Both the position numbers and the translations under genes were made by a program. Of a stretch of 64,000 bases of DNA, positions 59,287-64,000 are shown in pieces; the first letter of the stretch is position 1; every line of letters starts with the position of its first letter. A model generated the notes under the pieces. It was not told the origin of the DNA. It ran no database searches and saw only the letters and a list, made by a program, of their open reading frames with translations. The stretch comes from Asterias rubens (Eukaryota > Echinodermata > Asteroidea > Forcipulatida > Asteriidae): NCBI RefSeq assembly GCF_902459465.1, contig NC_047070.1, positions 6,870,554 through 6,934,553 on the forward strand, given 5' to 3'.

Positions 59287-59418
59287 TCAATCAAGGCAGA
59301 CTTTGCCTGCAATGCGTATAGTAAACACACGTGCAAAGTACATGTACATCCAAGTCTTGAGTTGGTACATTTCAAAAAGTGTTTTTCCGCATTCAGCAGC
59401 AATACACCTGGTCGGCAT
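59287..59418 (-). pseudogene. Possible THAP-domain N-terminal remnant
   Basis: On the minus strand an ATG at 59418 opens MPTRCIAAECGKT, resembling the start of many THAP zinc-finger proteins (MP..C.A..C). After that the expected FP...W pattern is missing and the frame ends at 59287. It could be a broken copy, the first codons of an exon, or chance. Confidence 0.25.
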
Positions 59419-59827
59419 TGCCGGAAAAAAACAGATAGCAAAAATACGACGTCCCGCAAAGGATTGTGGGAAATATTCTGCACCTCCAGTTATACGGTCG
59501 TCACGTAACATGTTCTACAAAGTTATTTTGTAAACAATAAGTTTGTAAACATTGACATTGTTTGTGGTGGACGGTCATGCTTCTGTGGCGGAAGACAGTT
59601 TCACCCACGAATGGGTGTACCTCCATGCTTTATTAAGCCAAGTCAGATGTGTAATATTAATATAAAAAACTACGACAATAATGCCATCGGACCAGTGTGT
59701 GCTTTGCGACTCAACGGAAGAACGAGGGACTGTACATGTAATGTACATACGTAGGTAGGTACATGCATGTTCTTTTGACTTTGATTGAACACAAAATAGT
59801 TTAATAAAATATCAATAAAGCTTGTTT

Positions 59828-59862
59828 ATGATTTAATCATGACCGGGTCATGATTAAATCAT
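59828..59862. repeat. Perfect palindrome, 17+1+17
   Basis: atgatttaatcatgacc, centre g, ggtcatgattaaatcat. Every arm position pairs. Confidence 0.95.
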
Positions 59863-60010
59863 CAAGCATGTCAAACCCAACAAGCTGTAGGCTACAATTT
59901 GAGTATTGTATATGCTAGATTTATGTGTGATTTGTGGTAGAAACTAAAAAAGAAACATACAGATCGGCCTATTCAATTATATATTCCTCAACATTTTTTA
60001 GAGATGACAG

Positions 60011-60045
60011 ATATTGATATTATATTCAGAATATAATATCAATAT
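60011..60045. repeat. Perfect palindrome, 17+1+17
   Basis: atattgatattatattc, centre a, gaatataatatcaatat. It has the same arm length and a single central base as the palindrome 150 bp upstream, but unrelated sequence. Confidence 0.95.
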
Positions 60046-60984
60046 TCTGATAATGATACTGCTCATTAATTAGCTCATAGTCATATTAGTCATGACTGAC
60101 TTTCAGGGCAGAGTGTTTGGTTATGATTTACAAGGCAAAAGATCATTCATAAATGCCTCAATCAGTTTCGCTATCTGCATTCCTGTTGTGGTGGAGAGCG
60201 CTTCACGTGGGGTCAGGGTGTTTAAAGTTAACGAGTGATAAAGACCAGCTGGAGCTGTTTATAACCGGTTGTTTTGGATATGTTTAGATGCATAATATGT
60301 GCTGGTCTTGGTGCTAGATGTTTCACCGATACGGGTGATGTTTGTGAGTTGGCCGCGCTGGGTGTGAAAGCAAAACAAGAAACGTCTTGCACCAAGACTA
60401 ACTACGCACACACCACACAATGCATCCGAAAACTGTCTCAGTCATTAAAATGCAACACATGTCAGGTCATCAAATAAGATACGTAAAAGAGGAAACAAGG
60501 GCTGAACGACCACGACCCTGCCTGTTTTAAACGCCTTTTTAAGAACTTGTAACCACTCATTTATTCCCTTAGTTTTTGTCTGCTTTATCTTTCAGATAAT
60601 TACTTGTGCATCAACATGCTTCGTGACAGGACTCATATTGGAAGCAGTTATTCTCCCAGTTCTGTGTTCACTCCAAAGATGTGATCTGTACTGTTGTTTT
60701 GTGGACTCGACCAACCACATCCTACTTCTTTTGCTGCAGGAGAGCTCATTGACCATCTTCTGAATTGACTAAAGGCTGTGTGTGTGTATGTGTGTCTTCA
60801 TGCTCTTGAGGCCATTTTTTACTGATGACACGTAAATTGGCGATGAAAAGATAAATGTTAATTGCAGAGTGAACTGTCACATCCGAGGCTCTAACCCACT
60901 CTCTGACAATGAACACCAGAGCTTGAGTTCGGTGCACTATACTGCTCAGCCATGATACTTCTAAATCAATGTTAAAAGTGGTCG

Positions 60985-61176
60985 CAATTTCATAAAGCTG
61001 TTAAGCAGAAAATACTGCTTAGCAAGTTTCTTTGATGAGCAAAAATTGAGTGGGGCGTCAGTTGCAACAATCCTAACTTGATTGAATTTTGGCTGATACC
61101 CAATTTCTGCTGAGCAAGATTGGTCTGTGCTAAGCATATTTTTGTGCTAACAGGCTTTATGAAATGTTGCCCAGGT
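60985..61176. mobile_element. MITE family D, degraded
   Basis: aatttcataaagctgttaag, cagaaaatactgcttagcaa and the inverted tttgtgctaacaggctttat plus gaaatgttgccca. An S1 SINE head fragment on the minus strand lies just upstream (60880-60958). Confidence 0.6.
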
Positions 61177-63089
61177 CTTATTGGTTCCATTTGGACACCC
61201 TGATGTTTATTAGTTAGCACATTTCCGCCGTGTCCCCCTCCCCCTCCCACTAGATGGTATTGTTCTGCTTAATATGGGACATACAAGACAACAAATCAAA
61301 TAATAATGCTGCATTTGCCAGCGTTCAACGCAGGTCCGTTGGCCAAATGCCAGTAGAAATCGCGGCGGACCAGCTGAAACACCTTGCCAACTGGTCCGGC
61401 TGACCAGTCAAAAATGTCGGCAGCGGTACTACAGAACTATGACTATTTTTTTTACTATTTTCAGGCTCGAATAAAACGTAAAAACATTCACTCAAGGAGT
61501 CAAGGTTTGGGTAAAACGTAATAAAAATTACTCAAAGTGCCGCTGAACGCTGGCAGACTTCCGACGATCACGCATATACACAGCGCAAAATCCCATCATG
61601 CAACGCAAAGGCTTGTAGTCTTCGCATTAGTTCACGTGTGGCAGAAAGTGTAAGAAATACTGAACGCTAGAGGGCGTTTCAGAATATTCGATAGCGTGGG
61701 ACTAGACGCCCTCTATTGGTGAAAGTACGCGATAGCTTACAAAACTAAAGCAAAACCCATTCTGTCGGCAGCATGGTCGTCAATGGAGCAGATTTGCGTG
61801 TGGGAATAAAAGAGTCTAGCGAGTAGCGTGTTTACGAAAAACGAGCGAGACGGTGAGGCTTCATTCAACAAAAATTACCAAGTTAGGATACTCTGGACGA
61901 GCAAAAAGGAGTATTTAATTGTGTTTAGTAAAGTTCTTCCGTCCTGATTTTGGGTAATTTTGTTGGGCGATCTTGTTTATTGTTCCAATCCATTGTTTTT
62001 TTTGGGTCACATATAATGCGCGGTTGTTTGGGGTTTTTTGCGGGTTGATTTCAAGAAAGACCTGGGTTCTAGAATGCAATCATGTGTTAAACAAAGGCGC
62101 AGCTGTTTTTGCTGCTTTTAAAAATGTTTTTTTAAATGAACATTTTGTTCAGAAAACAGACGCCGGCACCGACCATTCCATACACATAATTGAAAAAAAA
62201 TACTGTCTAACTAGTATGCTTCATCATGGATGTTGCAACTTTTTTGATGTTTACTTTTTGTTGGGGGTTTTTCTGGACGAAAGTGGGAAGATTTTGGGAA
62301 CTTCGGTACGATGTATTATGTTTATGAATACTTATTAAAACTACAGTAATACTATAGGCAATGTTTATACATGATAAAATAACTCGAGCGATCGCACGTA
62401 ACCCTCCCCCACAGTAGATTTGAAGGCAGTACATAAAAAGTTAATGATATTTTAACAGTCGGTTTTAAAGTGTTTTATAGTAAAAACACTATTTTTTTTT
62501 CTTCATAAAAAAGTTCTTCTTACTTAGGAATACTTTTATGTCGAGTGCTTACAATAAACTGTGGACTAAAAAAAACTACTTAAATAAAGACATTTTAAAT
62601 TTTGCTCTGACAAATAATTTGACCTGTTTTTAAATTAATTTTAATAACATTGTTATTACATTTTTAAGGATAAAATACTCTAACATTAATGAGCCCTCTT
62701 ACGAACACAATAACTTGGTACACATAAATAAAGTATGGCTTCCAGTGCAGTTAAGTTTACGTTGCAATTCTTGTTGAATTTTGAAATAGCGACGATCGGA
62801 AATCGAGCAGTTGGTATACAACAGTATACTATTAGTTAAAAAAAAAATAACATAAACAAATTGATGGACCAGTCAAAAACCTGGCGGACCAGTGAAAAAT
62901 CAAGCCAACTGGTCCTGCTGGCCAGTTGAAAAAAAAGTTGAGGGCAACCCCTGTTTGCTCTGCAAAGCAGTTAACACGGACAGTTTGGTGAAAAGTTTTG
63001 TGACTGTTATGAATCTCCCTGTCAAAATTCTTTTGTTTTAGGTGTTGTGATCTTGCTCATAAGTATTGATATATCGATTACTGTTACAG

Positions 63090-63216
63090 GGCCTTAGCTC
63101 AATTGCTATGCGCCAAGCAGAGCAATCACTCAGCGGAGAGCATTGGGGTGTATCTACGTAAAGTGAAGCAAGCTATCTCCACAACGGCAGCTCGATTCTC
63201 TGGATTTATGCAACAC
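63090..63216 (+). CDS. Single coding exon of an unidentified gene (partial)
   Basis: An acceptor (gattactgttacag) and donor (CAC followed by GTAAGTT) bound 127 nt with only one open frame (two bases carried in, phase 0 out). It encodes ALAQLLCAKQSNHSAESIGV and then YLRKVKQAISTTAARFSGFM QH. This is helical, polar and of good coding quality, but I do not recognise the family. Upstream exons may start near 61.8 kb. Downstream exons lie beyond the window. Confidence 0.6.
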
Positions 63217-63286
63217 GTAAGTTATCAAATCTGCATTATGTTAATGGTGCTGCTTCAGAGAAAATCAAGCTGACCTGGGTTATTGT

Positions 63287-63287
<1 letters not shown>

Positions 63288-63317
<30 letters not shown>

Positions 63318-63362
63318 GCCAATCATTCAATCAATCAATCAATCAGTCAATCAATCAATCAA
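63288..63362. repeat. (CAAT)n microsatellite
   Basis: caatcaatcaatcaatcaat with interruptions (cagccaatcattc; agtcaatc), in the intron after the last visible exon. It could be the tail of a reverse-oriented CR1/L2 LINE, but no LINE coding remnant was seen beside it. Confidence 0.85.
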
Positions 63363-63901
63363 GCTCTATCAGGTTCCACCTACTTTGTATAATCCAGATT
63401 AGCCGGCAAGGTTATTGAAGAGCAGATATAGTCCAACCTTGTCCATTTTTTATTAATAAGGTATATGAATTCCACTCCCACTTGTATTGTTTTTTTGTAA
63501 AGGTTGCTTATGAAAGGCTAATATTAAAGAGCCATTAATATTGCTGAGTATTACATTGTTTCTTGCTAGAGTGTTGTTAATATCTCAGAGTACATTTGGT
63601 TGCCGGCATGTCGATAGGAATATCAGAGTAAAACACCTTTTCGCAAATACTGGGGTGCGTGCGTAAAGCTTGGAATTAGGTGCATAGTGGTCTAGCTGGT
63701 GATCAAATTTTATCCATATCTATCCCACAATGCACCTCATTCAACAGTCTGCGCTTGCACAGTGGTATTTGCGAAATGCATCTTGCCATATTGTTGTTAA
63801 ATGAGCAGTGGTGCCATACTTCACTGCCTCAAAACTTCTGCGTGACAATATAATATTGTCAAAAGGAAATGCACTACAACAAAGTAATCCAACTAACTCT
63901 T

Positions 63902-64000
63902 AAAGGCAGTGGACACTATTGGTAATTACTCCAAATAATTATCAGCATATAACCTCACTTGCTAAAGAGTAATGGGGAGAGGTTGATAGTATAAAACATT
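63902..64000. mobile_element. MITE family A, cut by the window end
   Basis: Starts aaaggcagtggacactattg plus gtaatt and continues with the family landmarks (agtaatggggagaggttgat, agtataaaacatt) to the last base. Confidence 0.85.

Larger units (their letters stand above)
57131..63089. other. Region between SIL1 and the last exon, mostly repeats
   Basis: It contains upstream SIL1 sequence, SINE S3, MITE B, a hAT-type MITE, palindromes and a family D copy, listed separately. 61320-61430 and 62860-62960 share ccaactggtcc and gaccagtc motifs and may be the two ends of one element. Around 61580-61870 a possible 5' region of the next gene occurs (tcccatcatgcaacgc, then a donor-like gagacggtgagg near 61847-61858). 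No complete gene was recognised. Confidence 0.4.

Noticed and set aside
1-64000. CRISPR arrays, operons, bacterial promoters or terminators
   Set aside because: The window is eukaryotic with spliced genes; the tandem repeats lack unique spacers of constant length.

Overview
This window looks like AT-rich, intron- and repeat-dense genomic DNA from a marine invertebrate. The large introns, the very abundant MITEs and tRNA-derived SINEs, and CR1/L2-like LINE tails suggest an echinoderm, probably a sea star; that placement is inference, not proof. No rRNA genes, CRISPR arrays or functional tRNA genes were seen.

Four genes were identified by protein content and splice-site reconstruction. (1) 1097-2267 (+): the last two exons of TAPT1. 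(2) 12808-32795 (-): a complete 11-exon, 509-residue cofactor-independent phosphoglycerate mutase (iPGM) with every catalytic residue present. (3) 33550-45631 (+): a complete 11-coding-exon TAF1B, the zinc-ribbon/TFIIB-like subunit of the RNA polymerase I factor SL1. (4) 48716-56375 (-): a complete SIL1, the ER nucleotide exchange factor for BiP, with a non-coding first exon near 57.07 kb. A single unidentified coding exon lies at 63090-63216 (+).

Layout: TAPT1 and iPGM are tail to tail across about 10.5 kb of repeats. iPGM and TAF1B are head to head, with start codons only 754 bp apart. TAF1B and SIL1 are tail to tail. SIL1 is divergent from the gene carrying the last exon. The genes act in unrelated processes (cilium/membrane biology, glycolysis, rRNA transcription, ER folding), as is usual for a eukaryotic neighbourhood. 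The iPGM/TAF1B pair may share a promoter.

The most distinctive observations are these. A 3828-bp element in iPGM intron 1 has 282-bp terminal inverted repeats and a 9-bp target duplication, which is MULE-like. Local tandem duplications capture exon edges at four places: TAF1B exon 4 (a 33-nt in-frame mini-exon), the TAF1B 3' end (several copies), SIL1 exon 6 (a copy with an in-frame stop), and the SIL1 3' end (a copied C-terminus and stop inside a minisatellite). A 16-bp minisatellite is open in all three forward frames. A GC-rich 188-bp insert splits a SINE B box. Perfect and near-perfect palindromes occur near 53.4, 59.8 and 60.0 kb. A recurrent hairpin motif ends in CGAAAC.
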